DNA of 64,000 nt, taken from an uncultured Lachnospiraceae bacterium (GTDB lineage Bacteria; Bacillota; Clostridia; Lachnospirales; Lachnospiraceae). The DNA lies in the NCBI GenBank assembly GCA_946549035.1, contig CAMNQH010000004.1, forward strand, positions 38,646 to 102,645. Reading direction: 5' to 3'. The notes below the pieces were generated by a model. It saw nothing but the letters and a program-made list of their open reading frames with translations, ran no database searches and was not told where the DNA came from. Of this stretch, positions 18,935-28,237 are shown one piece after another; positions within the stretch are counted from its first letter, which is position 1; every line of letters begins with the position of its first letter. Both the position numbers and the translations under genes were made by a program.

Positions 18935-20095
18935 ATGAAAAAAATATATCGTATCGGACGCTTTCAGTTTGACTCCTACACGGAGTACAAGAAAGGTTTG
19001 GAAGATGTAAAGAAGATTAAGTACATATCGGACGAAGTGGACATTAATGAACAGGGGGTAGCGCTTCGGCTCTACACCCTGATCAGGCAGAAGGATATTA
19101 AATTCCAAAGTGTGATAGGAGAAGATTATCTTCTATATCTGTCTGATTTGTTGGCAGATGACTACAAGGAACTGGCTGATGAAGGCATTGAAAGCCTGGC
19201 GGTTGACGGGGGAGGCAGTGGATTCCCCCGGAAAATTGCCGGGATTCTGTGCATTATTACAGCGATACTCTGTTTTGGATATTTTTTTGGAAACGAGTAT
19301 TTAGATTATCGAAAAGCTAGAGAAGTGAAAGAGCTGCAGGCAAGCAGAGAGACTTCTAAGGCAGCGCAATACATAGCAGATTATATTAACAAAAATCTGC
19401 GGGGCGAGACTGAGGAAGAGGTGGAAGACGAGGAATTTTTGGCGCAGCCAGGAGTCTCTATGACAGAGCAGGAAACCGAACCTTCTGTAGAAGAGTCAGA
19501 ACCGCCTCCAATTTTGCCGGAATATGCTGCCCTCCATGCAGAGAATCCTGATTTGGCAGGATGGATAAAAATACCAGGTACGGAGATTGATTATCCAGTT
19601 ATGCAGTCTTTGGATTCTAACGAATATTACCTGAAACATAATTTTGAAAAAGAAGAGGATAAGAACGGATCCATATTTATGGATATGCGGAATCAAGTAT
19701 TAGACCGGGATGATAATCTGATGATATATGGTCATAACATGAAAAGCGGCATGATGTTCGGGAGTCTCGGAGAATACTTAGATGAAACATATTGGAAAAA
19801 TCATAAAAGAATTCAATTTCATACATTGTATGATAGAGAAGAATATGATATTATAGCAGTATGTTTAGCAAAAGTTGAATATCAGGATGATGATGTGTTC
19901 CGATATTATGATTTTCTGAATGCAGAAGACGAAGCGGCCTTCGCAGAATATAAGAAGAATATTGAGGAACTAAAAGTATATCAGGATGAATTGGATATAA
20001 ATTATGGCGATAAGCTGATTACCCTTTCTACCTGTAACTATTATATTGAAGATGGCCGTCTTTTTCTGGTTGCGAAGAAAGTAGACGGAACATAA
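18935..20095 (+). CDS. srtB: Class B sortase with N-terminal cytoplasmic domain
   Basis: LAGWIKIPGTEIDYPVMQS...MIYGHNM (His), ITLSTCNYY (Cys), GRLFLVAKKV (Arg); start set at MKKIYRIGRF. Confidence 0.92.
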   Translation: MKKIYRIGRFQFDSYTEYKKGLEDVKKIKYISDEVDINEQGVALRLYTLIRQKDIKFQSVIGEDYLLYLSDLLADDYKELADEGIESLAVDGGGSGFPRKIAGILCIITAILCFGYFFGNEYLDYRKAREVKELQASRETSKAAQYIADYINKNLRGETEEEVEDEEFLAQPGVSMTEQETEPSVEESEPPPILPEYAALHAENPDLAGWIKIPGTEIDYPVMQSLDSNEYYLKHNFEKEEDKNGSIFMDMRNQVLDRDDNLMIYGHNMKSGMMFGSLGEYLDETYWKNHKRIQFHTLYDREEYDIIAVCLAKVEYQDDDVFRYYDFLNAEDEAAFAEYKKNIEELKVYQDELDINYGDKLITLSTCNYYIEDGRLFLVAKKVDGT

Positions 20096-20117
20096 GAACC
20101 ATAGGAGGGTTGACCTG

Positions 20118-21665
20118 ATGAATAAGAAAATGAGAAAGTGTGTGCAGTTATTGATTGCCGCTGCCTTAGTGGGGGTATCGCTTGCACAGGGGATTCAAGT
20201 AAAGGCTTCAGAAGCGGAGCCAGAGCCGGAACCGACGCCCCAGGAATTCGTTATTACGGACGGAGTGTTGACGGCTTACGGAGGCGCAGGAGGAGATGTG
20301 GTGATTCCGGAAACGGTAACTGCCATAGCTGATAATGCGTTTTCCGGTAATACAAGTATCACAAACGTTACAGTGCCTGCTTCCGTACAAAGTATTGGAA
20401 GCAATGCTTTTGCAGGATGCAGCAGTTTAACCAGCGCCTCTATTGCCTCTGCAGGAAGTATTGGTTCCGGGGCATTTTATGGATGCAGCAGCTTAGTGTC
20501 TGTGTCATTGCCAGAGAATCTGGGAGAAATTTCATCTCAGCTTTTTAGCGGCTGTTCCAGTTTAGTGGATGTATCGATTCCTTCGGCAGTAACAGCAATT
20601 GGAAATGAAGCTTTTAGCGGCTGTGTCAGTCTCGGAGGCGTCACCATTCCCTCCAGCTGTGGAAGTATTGGAGCCAGCGCATTTAATGGATGCAGCAGTT
20701 TTGGCAGCATATCCATTCCCTCCAGTGTATCAAGTATAGGAGAAGGCGCTTTTGCGGACTGCAGCGGTTTGGCTTCTGTAGAATTAAATGCAAGCATCTC
20801 CAGCTTGCCAGATAATATATTTTATGGTTGTGCTAGCTTGGGGGGGATCGACTTGCCCTCTGGCATTGGAAGTATTGGAAGTAATGCTTTTGGCGGATGT
20901 GCATCCTTAGGTAGCATTTCTATACCGGCCAGTGTATCTTCCATTGACCTGGGAGCCTTTTCCGGATGTATTGGATTATCTTCTATATCCATAGCCAGTG
21001 GAGGCAGTAACTATGCAAGTTCTGATGGGTGCATTTATGATGCAGGTTTGACCAAGCTGATTTATTGTCCGCCAGGAAAGTCTTCTATTACTTTAGCAAG
21101 TACAACTACCACTATTGCAGCGGGAGCATTTAGCAGCAACAGCGTAATAGGGGATTTGACCATCCCAAGCGGTGTTACAACAATTGAAGCCGGCGCTTTC
21201 TCCGGAAGTGGAATCTCAACAGTTACAATTCCGGAAAGCACTACATCTATTGGGGCTCAGTCCGGATGGACGCCGGATGCGATTTTTGGACTTGCAGGTT
21301 CTCAGGCTCAAGTGTTTGCAGATGAGAATGGATATGTATTCGAAAGTACCGGAACAGCTCAGAATCCCGTTGTGCCGGTGGATCCAGAGAAACCAACAGA
21401 TCCAGAAAAGCCGGAAGATCCAGAGAAACCAACTAATCCGGAAACCCCAACTAATCCGGACAATAATCCCACAAGTAATGGCGGCACCAATACGACAGTC
21501 ACAAAAAGCACCACAAACCGATCAACGTCAGGCAGCACTTCACGTGTAAAGGATCTAACGCCAAAAACAGGGGATGGAATTGATGCAAAATATTTCCTGT
21601 GCGGCGGTGTATTATTGGTAGGAGTGTATTTGGTAATATATAAGAAGAAAATAAAAGCGAAATAA
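20118..21665 (+). CDS. BspA-type leucine-rich repeat surface protein with C-terminal sortase-like anchor
   Basis: Signal peptide; repeats like AFSGCSSLxxVxIPSSVxSIG; Pro-rich spacer; LTPKTGDG + TM + KKKIKAK tail. Confidence 0.93.
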   Translation: MNKKMRKCVQLLIAAALVGVSLAQGIQVKASEAEPEPEPTPQEFVITDGVLTAYGGAGGDVVIPETVTAIADNAFSGNTSITNVTVPASVQSIGSNAFAGCSSLTSASIASAGSIGSGAFYGCSSLVSVSLPENLGEISSQLFSGCSSLVDVSIPSAVTAIGNEAFSGCVSLGGVTIPSSCGSIGASAFNGCSSFGSISIPSSVSSIGEGAFADCSGLASVELNASISSLPDNIFYGCASLGGIDLPSGIGSIGSNAFGGCASLGSISIPASVSSIDLGAFSGCIGLSSISIASGGSNYASSDGCIYDAGLTKLIYCPPGKSSITLASTTTTIAAGAFSSNSVIGDLTIPSGVTTIEAGAFSGSGISTVTIPESTTSIGAQSGWTPDAIFGLAGSQAQVFADENGYVFESTGTAQNPVVPVDPEKPTDPEKPEDPEKPTNPETPTNPDNNPTSNGGTNTTVTKSTTNRSTSGSTSRVKDLTPKTGDGIDAKYFLCGGVLLVGVYLVIYKKKIKAK

Positions 21666-21672
21666 AACGAAT

Positions 21673-21710
21673 AAACACGCAGTTCCGGCTTATGGTTCTG
21701 CGTGTTTTTT
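21673..21710 (+). terminator. Intrinsic terminator after LRR gene
   Basis: AAACACGCAG ... CTGCGTGTTTTTT. Confidence 0.8.
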
Positions 21711-21728
21711 AGCTAAAAGGAGAAATGA

Positions 21729-23543
21729 ATGAATTTATTAACCATTGAACGTTTTTCAAAGGCGTACACAGATAAAATATTGTTTCATGAAGCGTCCTTT
21801 CATGTTCAGGAAGGAGAGAAAATTGGCGTTATTGGCACAAATGGGATGGGAAAAAGTACCCTTTTGAAAATCATAGCCGGAATAGAAGAGACGGATCAGG
21901 GAATCGTTGTTATGGGAAATCATGTAAGAATTGGATATCTGATGCAAACGCCGGTATTTTCGGGGGATGATACGGTTCTTTCGGCTGCATTAGCGGGGTT
22001 GGATACACAAGATATGGTATTAGTCAGCGACGCAAAAGCTATGTTGAACCGTCTGGATTTAGGGGATGTAGAACAACCCATGAATCAATTGTCCGGAGGA
22101 CAGCAAAAACGCGTGGCATTGGTTCATGTAATACTACAGAAGGTTGAAATTCTGGTATTGGACGAGCCGACCAATCATTTGGATAGTGAAATGGCGCAAT
22201 GGTTGGAGGAGTATTTGGTTTCCTATCGTGGGGCAGTGGTTATGGTTACCCATGACCGTTATTTTTTGGATTGTGTAGTGAATCGGATTGTGGAAGTAGA
22301 CTACGGAAAAATTTATAGTTATCCAGGAGATTATTCCCAATATGTAGAGCAAAAGATTCAAAGACAAAACATGGAATTGGCGACAGAACGGAAGCGAAAA
22401 AGTATCTTAAGGAAAGAACTGGCATGGTTGGCAAGAGGGGCCAGAGCCAGAGCGACCAAGCAAAAAGCCCATATTCAACGAATCGAAGAAATGCTTGGCC
22501 AGGAAGGACCTTTAGAAGAACAAAGGGTGGAATTATCCAGCGTGGCCTCTCGTATGGGAAAAAAGACCATTGAACTTAAGGGTATTTCAAAGGCTTATGG
22601 AGAGAAACATTTGATAGATGATTTTTCTTATATTTTTCTAAGGCAAGATCGTATTGGGATTGTAGGACCCAATGGAAGCGGAAAGAGTACCCTGTTAAAG
22701 CTGATTATGGGAGAGATACAGCCGGATACAGGCGTAATAGAGATGGGTGAGACGATACGTATTGGCTATTTCGCTCAGGACAATGTGCATATGGATGAAG
22801 AAATGAAAGCCATTGAATACGTTCGTGAGGTTGCAGAATATATTCAGACGAATGATGGAAAAATTACGGCGTCCGCATTAATGGAGCGATTTTTGTTCGA
22901 TGGTACGCTCCAATGGTCCAAGATTGGAAAATTATCCGGAGGAGAACGACGAAGACTGTATCTAATGCGGATTTTGATACAGGCGCCCAATGTATTGATT
23001 TTTGATGAGCCTACCAATGATTTGGATATTCAAACCTTAGGAATACTGGAAGATTACTTGGATGCTTTTGATGGAATTGTAATTACTGTGTCTCATGACC
23101 GCTACTTTTTGGATCGTATTGCAACACGTATCTTTGCTTTTGAAGGGGAAGGACAAATACAGCAGTATGAAGGAGGATATGAAGATTATTTAAAAGCAAG
23201 AGCCCTTCGCTATCCGGAAAAATATGGAGAAACTGGAAAGACGAAAGCTTCAACGGATATTACGAAGACAAGTGGAGGCGAGAAGAAGACAAGTTCAAAA
23301 TCTCGAAAGCTGAAATTTTCATATAAAGAACAGCGAGAATATGAAACGATTGATGAAGAAATTGCCAAATTGGAAAAAAAGAATGAAGATCTGGAGCAGG
23401 AGATCGAGGCGAATGCTACCAACAGCATGAAGCTAGGGGAATTGATGAAGGAGCAGGAAGAACTACAGAGGATGCTGGAAGAAAAAATGGATCGTTGGGT
23501 ATATTTAAATGATTTGGCACAACAGATAGAAAGCCAGAACTAG
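21729..23543 (+). CDS. ABC-F family ATP-binding protein (Uup/YdiF-like)
   Basis: Two Walker A (GTNGMGKST, GPNGSGKST), LSGGQQKR / LSGGERRR, C-terminal coiled coil. Confidence 0.95.
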   Translation: MNLLTIERFSKAYTDKILFHEASFHVQEGEKIGVIGTNGMGKSTLLKIIAGIEETDQGIVVMGNHVRIGYLMQTPVFSGDDTVLSAALAGLDTQDMVLVSDAKAMLNRLDLGDVEQPMNQLSGGQQKRVALVHVILQKVEILVLDEPTNHLDSEMAQWLEEYLVSYRGAVVMVTHDRYFLDCVVNRIVEVDYGKIYSYPGDYSQYVEQKIQRQNMELATERKRKSILRKELAWLARGARARATKQKAHIQRIEEMLGQEGPLEEQRVELSSVASRMGKKTIELKGISKAYGEKHLIDDFSYIFLRQDRIGIVGPNGSGKSTLLKLIMGEIQPDTGVIEMGETIRIGYFAQDNVHMDEEMKAIEYVREVAEYIQTNDGKITASALMERFLFDGTLQWSKIGKLSGGERRRLYLMRILIQAPNVLIFDEPTNDLDIQTLGILEDYLDAFDGIVITVSHDRYFLDRIATRIFAFEGEGQIQQYEGGYEDYLKARALRYPEKYGETGKTKASTDITKTSGGEKKTSSKSRKLKFSYKEQREYETIDEEIAKLEKKNEDLEQEIEANATNSMKLGELMKEQEELQRMLEEKMDRWVYLNDLAQQIESQN

Positions 23544-23598
23544 AAAAGCTCCGGGAACAGAAGTATGCTTGTAAAGCTTCTGTCCCCGGGGCTTTTTA
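23544..23598. terminator. Long hairpin terminator between convergent genes
   Basis: AAAAGCtCCGGGAACAGAAG ... CTTCTGTcCCCGGGGCTTTTT. Confidence 0.75.
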
Positions 23599-23624
23599 TA
23601 AAAAGTTCCAGCGTAGACGATCAA

Positions 23625-24980
23625 TTATATTACAAAGATTCCCAGAGCGTTTAAAATGGAGGAAACCAGGATAATAATCAGGCAAACCGGAGCTATGTAT
23701 TTAATCATTACTACAAATAGTTTTTCTCGTTTAAAGGAAGAGTTCACCTTGATTTCATCAGATATGGTTTTGGGTTTGATTACATAACCGACAAAGATAC
23801 AGGTGAAAAATGCAACAATCGGCATTAGGACGCTATTACTGATAAAATCAAAAAAGTCCAAAAAGCTCATTCCCATAGGTTGAATTCCAGACCATGCGCC
23901 AAAACCAAGAGAAGACGGAAGAGCGACTGCCAGAGCAAACAGCGTTACAATGAAGGTTGCAAGCCGACGATTCCAGTGCAGTTTATCACAGGTGATAGAA
24001 ACAATGGTCTCCATCAAGGAGATGGAGGAGGTCAAAGCCGCAAACAGTACTAATACAAAAAACAGGACGCCGATAATTGTTCCAAAAGGCATGGAGCCAA
24101 ATACTTTAGGCAGAGTGACAAACATCAGCCCTGGCCCTGCATTAATAGCAGAAGCGTCTCCGCCGCTAAAAACGAATACTGCCGGGACAATCATCATTCC
24201 GGCGAAAAAAGCAATGCCGGTGTCAAAAATCTCAATTTGGGATACGCATTTTTCCAAATTCACATCTTTTTTCATATATGAACCATAGGTGATCATAATT
24301 CCCATAGCTAAAGACATGGAGTAAAAGAGCTGGCCCATTGCTCCCACTACCGTAGTAATGGAAAAGTGGGAAAAATCTGGCTTGAGGTAATAAATAAGCC
24401 CTTCTGAGGCTCCGGGCAGCGTGACGGAGTAAATGGCAATGCCTACCGTCAGAATTACCAATAGAGGCATCAGAACTTTGCTGACTTTTTCCACACCCTT
24501 TTCTACGCCCCAAAATACGACGATTGCGGTGCCCAGAATAAATATTGACTGCCACAGAATGGGTTGCCCGGTTTGGCTGATAAAGCCTTCAAAATAACCA
24601 TCCTGAGCAGCAGACTGGGATTGTCCTGAGAGAAAGGCCATAAGATATTTAAATACCCAGCCTCCAATGACGCAGTAATAAGGCATAATAATAATGGGCA
24701 CCAGTGCGGCCAGATATCCTACAAAGGCATATTTGCTGTTTAGCTTTTTAAATGCGCCGATGGCGCTAAGGCCGGTTTTTCGCCCTATAGCGACTTCGCT
24801 AATCATGAGTGTAAAACCAAAGGTTACGGCAAGGATCAAATAAACAAGTAAAAAGATTCCTCCGCCATATTTTGCAGCTAAGTAAGGAAAACGCCAGAGA
24901 TTTCCCAAGCCCACGGCAGAACCAGCGGCGGCAAGGACGAAACCCAGTTTTCCCGAAAAACTACTTCGTTTTTTCTCCAT
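23625..24980 (-). CDS. Neurotransmitter:sodium symporter (SNF/NSS) family transporter
   Basis: FSGKLGFVLAAAGSAVGLGNLWRFPYLAAKYGGGIFLLVYL signature. Confidence 0.97.
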   Translation of the reverse strand: MEKKRSSFSGKLGFVLAAAGSAVGLGNLWRFPYLAAKYGGGIFLLVYLILAVTFGFTLMISEVAIGRKTGLSAIGAFKKLNSKYAFVGYLAALVPIIIMPYYCVIGGWVFKYLMAFLSGQSQSAAQDGYFEGFISQTGQPILWQSIFILGTAIVVFWGVEKGVEKVSKVLMPLLVILTVGIAIYSVTLPGASEGLIYYLKPDFSHFSITTVVGAMGQLFYSMSLAMGIMITYGSYMKKDVNLEKCVSQIEIFDTGIAFFAGMMIVPAVFVFSGGDASAINAGPGLMFVTLPKVFGSMPFGTIIGVLFFVLVLFAALTSSISLMETIVSITCDKLHWNRRLATFIVTLFALAVALPSSLGFGAWSGIQPMGMSFLDFFDFISNSVLMPIVAFFTCIFVGYVIKPKTISDEIKVNSSFKREKLFVVMIKYIAPVCLIIILVSSILNALGIFVI

Positions 24981-25105
24981 GAAAATAACCCCTCTCTTGT
25001 GTGTATTATGCAGTCATAGATAAAGGATGGCAGGCTGCACATAGACTAGTATAGTATATCGAGAAGGGTTTGTAAAATAAAAATATAATTGTATATGATA
25101 TTTTT

Positions 25106-25972
25106 CTATTGAGGAGTTTTGTACACACCGATCCCCAGAGCCCCAATTCCCAGATGACAAGCAATGCTGCAAGAGAGAGGGTAATATTGTATGGGATTTT
25201 CCGGAAAAGCAGCCTGAACCAGGGACACCCATTCCTTAGCGTCTTCTTCCCGCTCCAATGTCCCGGCAGTTGCAATCGTAAGCATATGAGAAGGAATCTG
25301 AGAAAATCGGCTGGCCACGTCTTGTTGGATAGCTTCAATCATTTTCTTTTCGCACTGCTTGAGGCCGCGGACCTTAGCGTAAGCATCCAGCTTACCGCCC
25401 TGGATCGTCAGCACAGGTTTAATATTCAGTACATTAGCGATAGCGGCTGCCGAGGCGGTAATGCGTCCGCTTTTTTTCAAATATTTTAAAGAATTTACAG
25501 TTAAATAAATGCTGGCTTCATAGGCATTTTGCTCCAGGGACTCTTTAATTTCAAGAGCTGTATGTCCCTGGTCGGCCATAATTTTTCCTTCTAGGACGGA
25601 GGCCATTAAGGTTACAGAAATCCTATGATTATCTACTACCTGAATTTTGGAACCGTACTCTTTGGCGAGCTGCATTGCGTTGTGGCAGGAACCGCTTAAC
25701 TCACTGGACATGGGAATATGTACAATTTGGTCATAACCATTTTGGAAAATTTCGTCCCACATGTCGGTAACAGAACCTGGCGACGGCTGTGAGGAAGAAA
25801 TATCTCTATCGTTGCGCATAGCTTCATAAAGCTGTTCATGAGTAATGTCTATCTCTTCCATATAGCTGTTTCCATCTACAATGACAGGCATTGGAAGCAC
25901 GAAAATACCTTCCTTTTTACCTTCTGCTGTTGTGATGCCGCTATTCGTATCTGTTGAAATTGCTGTTTTCAT
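25106..25972 (-). CDS. DegV family (fatty-acid-binding) protein
   Basis: STDTNSGI...LPMPVIVDGNSYMEE...SSQPSPGSVTDMW...IPMSSELSGSCHNA; start set at MKTAISTD. Confidence 0.95.
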   Translation of the reverse strand: MKTAISTDTNSGITTAEGKKEGIFVLPMPVIVDGNSYMEEIDITHEQLYEAMRNDRDISSSQPSPGSVTDMWDEIFQNGYDQIVHIPMSSELSGSCHNAMQLAKEYGSKIQVVDNHRISVTLMASVLEGKIMADQGHTALEIKESLEQNAYEASIYLTVNSLKYLKKSGRITASAAAIANVLNIKPVLTIQGGKLDAYAKVRGLKQCEKKMIEAIQQDVASRFSQIPSHMLTIATAGTLEREEDAKEWVSLVQAAFPENPIQYYPLSCSIACHLGIGALGIGVYKTPQ

Positions 25973-26091
25973 AATATTCTCCTTATGATAGAAATCCCTG
26001 CAAAAACAGTTTGTTGACAATTTCATTGAGTTTGTTAAAATAATGTGAAACAACTGTATCATATTGTGTCATTTCCTACAAGGGAGCAATC

Positions 26092-26118
26092 TGGTACAAA
26101 ATGGGCTGTATTGTGCCA
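26092..26118. promoter_or_regulatory. Candidate TetR operator (imperfect palindrome)
   Basis: TGGTACAA-N11-TTGTGCCA in the divergent degV/tetR intergenic region. Confidence 0.4.
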
Positions 26119-26169
26119 TGTTGTTAAAATAGTGTTAAGAATATTGTGACGGAAGGGGGAATGAGTCCT

Positions 26170-26721
26170 ATGGATAAAAGAAAAGAAGCAAACCGACGAG
26201 TGAAAAGCAGTATTACGGAAGCGCTTTTATCATTGATGTATCAAAAAAGCTTTTCTGATATCTCTATTACGGAATTAATTCGGACAGCGAATGTTGCCAG
26301 GACGTCTTTTTACCGAAATTATGAATCCAAAGAAGATGTATTAATTACGTTAATTGAGGATGTTTTAGATCAATTTAAAGAAGCCATTGAATATGAAAAT
26401 GATGATTATTACACGTATCAAAATATTTTAAGAAGCTTTGAATTTTTTGAGCAATATAAAAGCTATGTATTGGATCTGTATTTATTTGGATATGGTTCTA
26501 TACTGTTGGAAAAGTTAAATCAATTTCATGAAGAAGTAGCGGGAACCATGCCTTATAGCTCCATTGAACGGTATCAGCTTTACATGTATATGGGGGCTTT
26601 GTTTAATACGGCGATCGTGTGGCTCAGGGGCGGAACGAAAGAAAAAGCAGGAGATATTGCAGGTATGTTTTGCGACGTATGGGGAATTCCAAAAAAAACA
26701 GAAAACCAGATGGGGATGTAA
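26170..26721 (+). CDS. TetR/AcrR family transcriptional regulator
   Basis: KSSITEALLSLMYQKSFSDISITELIRTANVARTSFYRNYESKEDVL HTH. Confidence 0.93.
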   Translation: MDKRKEANRRVKSSITEALLSLMYQKSFSDISITELIRTANVARTSFYRNYESKEDVLITLIEDVLDQFKEAIEYENDDYYTYQNILRSFEFFEQYKSYVLDLYLFGYGSILLEKLNQFHEEVAGTMPYSSIERYQLYMYMGALFNTAIVWLRGGTKEKAGDIAGMFCDVWGIPKKTENQMGM

Positions 26722-26755
26722 TGCCGATATGCCCTTGTTCCGTATAGATAGAAGG

Positions 26756-26784
26756 AAAGCGTTGCCAAAGGCAACGCTTTTTGG
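26756..26784 (+). terminator. Intrinsic terminator
   Basis: AAAGCGTTGCC AAA GGCAACGCTTTTT. Confidence 0.85.
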
Positions 26785-27106
26785 GGGGAGTAAATTTATG
26801 AAATGCTTATGTTCCTGAAAGAAGGAACACATCAAATAAAAGGAACTACTAATATCTGACAAAACTAGTATACGAAGAAAATGTGTGCAAAGTATGGACA
26901 TTTTCTAAAAGAATCATGAAGAAGTTTAAAATATTTCTAAAGAGTGTGTAAATGCTTTTTAAGGATTTCGTGAATCCGATGGCAGATTGCACTTTTTTTC
27001 CAGGCTTGTTTTTGATATAATAGAATCACTTCTGTAATAAAAGAGCAGATCATTTTATTGCAGGAGAAACGACAAAGGCCTTTAAGAGAAAGGAGTATTT
27101 TACATT

Positions 27107-28222
27107 ATGAGTAAGTCGAAAGTTTATTTTACCAGCTTTAAAACCAGTTATACAGAGAATTTGCCTCAGAAGCTGCAGCGTTTGATTACAACGGCTGGAA
27201 TTGGGAATATTGATTTTACAGACAAATATGCAGCCGTTAAGATTCATTTTGGGGAATTGGGCAATTTGGCTTTTCTTCGTCCAAATTATGCCAAGGCAGT
27301 CGTAGACGTGGTGAAGAAACAGGGAGGGAAAGCATTTTTAACCGATTGTAATACCTTATATGTAGGCAGCCGTAAAAATGCTCTGGATCATTTGGATACG
27401 GCTTATGAAAATGGCTTTACGCCTTTTTCTACCGGATGCCATGTGTTGATTGCAGATGGATTAAAGGGAACGGATGAAGTTTTGGTTCCGGTAGATGGAG
27501 AGTATGTGACAGAGGCTAAAATAGGCCGTGGACTGATGGACGCTGATATTTTAATATCCCTGACTCATTTTAAGGGTCATGAAGCAACCGGATTTGGCGG
27601 AGCTTTGAAAAACATTGGCATGGGCGGCGGTTCCAGAGCCGGAAAAATGGAAATGCACTGTGAAGGGAAGCCTCAAGTGAATCAAAAAAATTGTATAGGC
27701 TGCGGAATGTGTACCAGAGTATGCGCTCATGAAGGGATAGCTGTTACAGAAAAGAAAGCCTCCATTGATCACAGCAAATGCGTGGGCTGCGGCCGCTGCA
27801 TAGGGGTTTGCCCTAAGGACGCCGTACAGCCGGGATTTGACGCAAGCAATGATATTTTAAATTATAAGATTGCAGAGTATACCAAAGCGATCTGTCAGGA
27901 CCGTCCCTGCTTTCACATTTCCGTTATCTGTGACGTGTCGCCGAATTGTGACTGTCATGCAGAGAATGATATTCCGATTATACCCAATGTAGGAATGTTT
28001 GCATCCTTCGATCCGGTGGCGCTGGATGTGGCATGTGCGGATGCATGTAATCGCCAGCCTGTTATTTCCGGCAGTATTTTGGCGGATCACAAAGCCACCG
28101 ACCAGGAAGAAAGCCATGACCATTTTCATGTAACCCATCCCGATACCAATTGGCGTTCTTGTGTAGAACACGCCCAGAAAATTGGTTTGGGATCTATGGA
28201 GTATGAATTGATAGAAATCTAA
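27107..28222 (+). CDS. DUF362 domain protein with two 4Fe-4S ferredoxin motifs
   Basis: NCIGCGMCTRVCAHEGI and KCVGCGRCIGVCPKDAV; VKIHFGELGNLAFLRP. Confidence 0.93.
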   Translation: MSKSKVYFTSFKTSYTENLPQKLQRLITTAGIGNIDFTDKYAAVKIHFGELGNLAFLRPNYAKAVVDVVKKQGGKAFLTDCNTLYVGSRKNALDHLDTAYENGFTPFSTGCHVLIADGLKGTDEVLVPVDGEYVTEAKIGRGLMDADILISLTHFKGHEATGFGGALKNIGMGGGSRAGKMEMHCEGKPQVNQKNCIGCGMCTRVCAHEGIAVTEKKASIDHSKCVGCGRCIGVCPKDAVQPGFDASNDILNYKIAEYTKAICQDRPCFHISVICDVSPNCDCHAENDIPIIPNVGMFASFDPVALDVACADACNRQPVISGSILADHKATDQEESHDHFHVTHPDTNWRSCVEHAQKIGLGSMEYELIEI

Positions 28223-28237
28223 GGAGCGAAGGAGCAC

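Noticed and set aside
20138-20390. Short alternative-frame ORFs at the start of the LRR gene
   Set aside because: Fully overlapped by the signal peptide and LRR reading frame with a clear SD.
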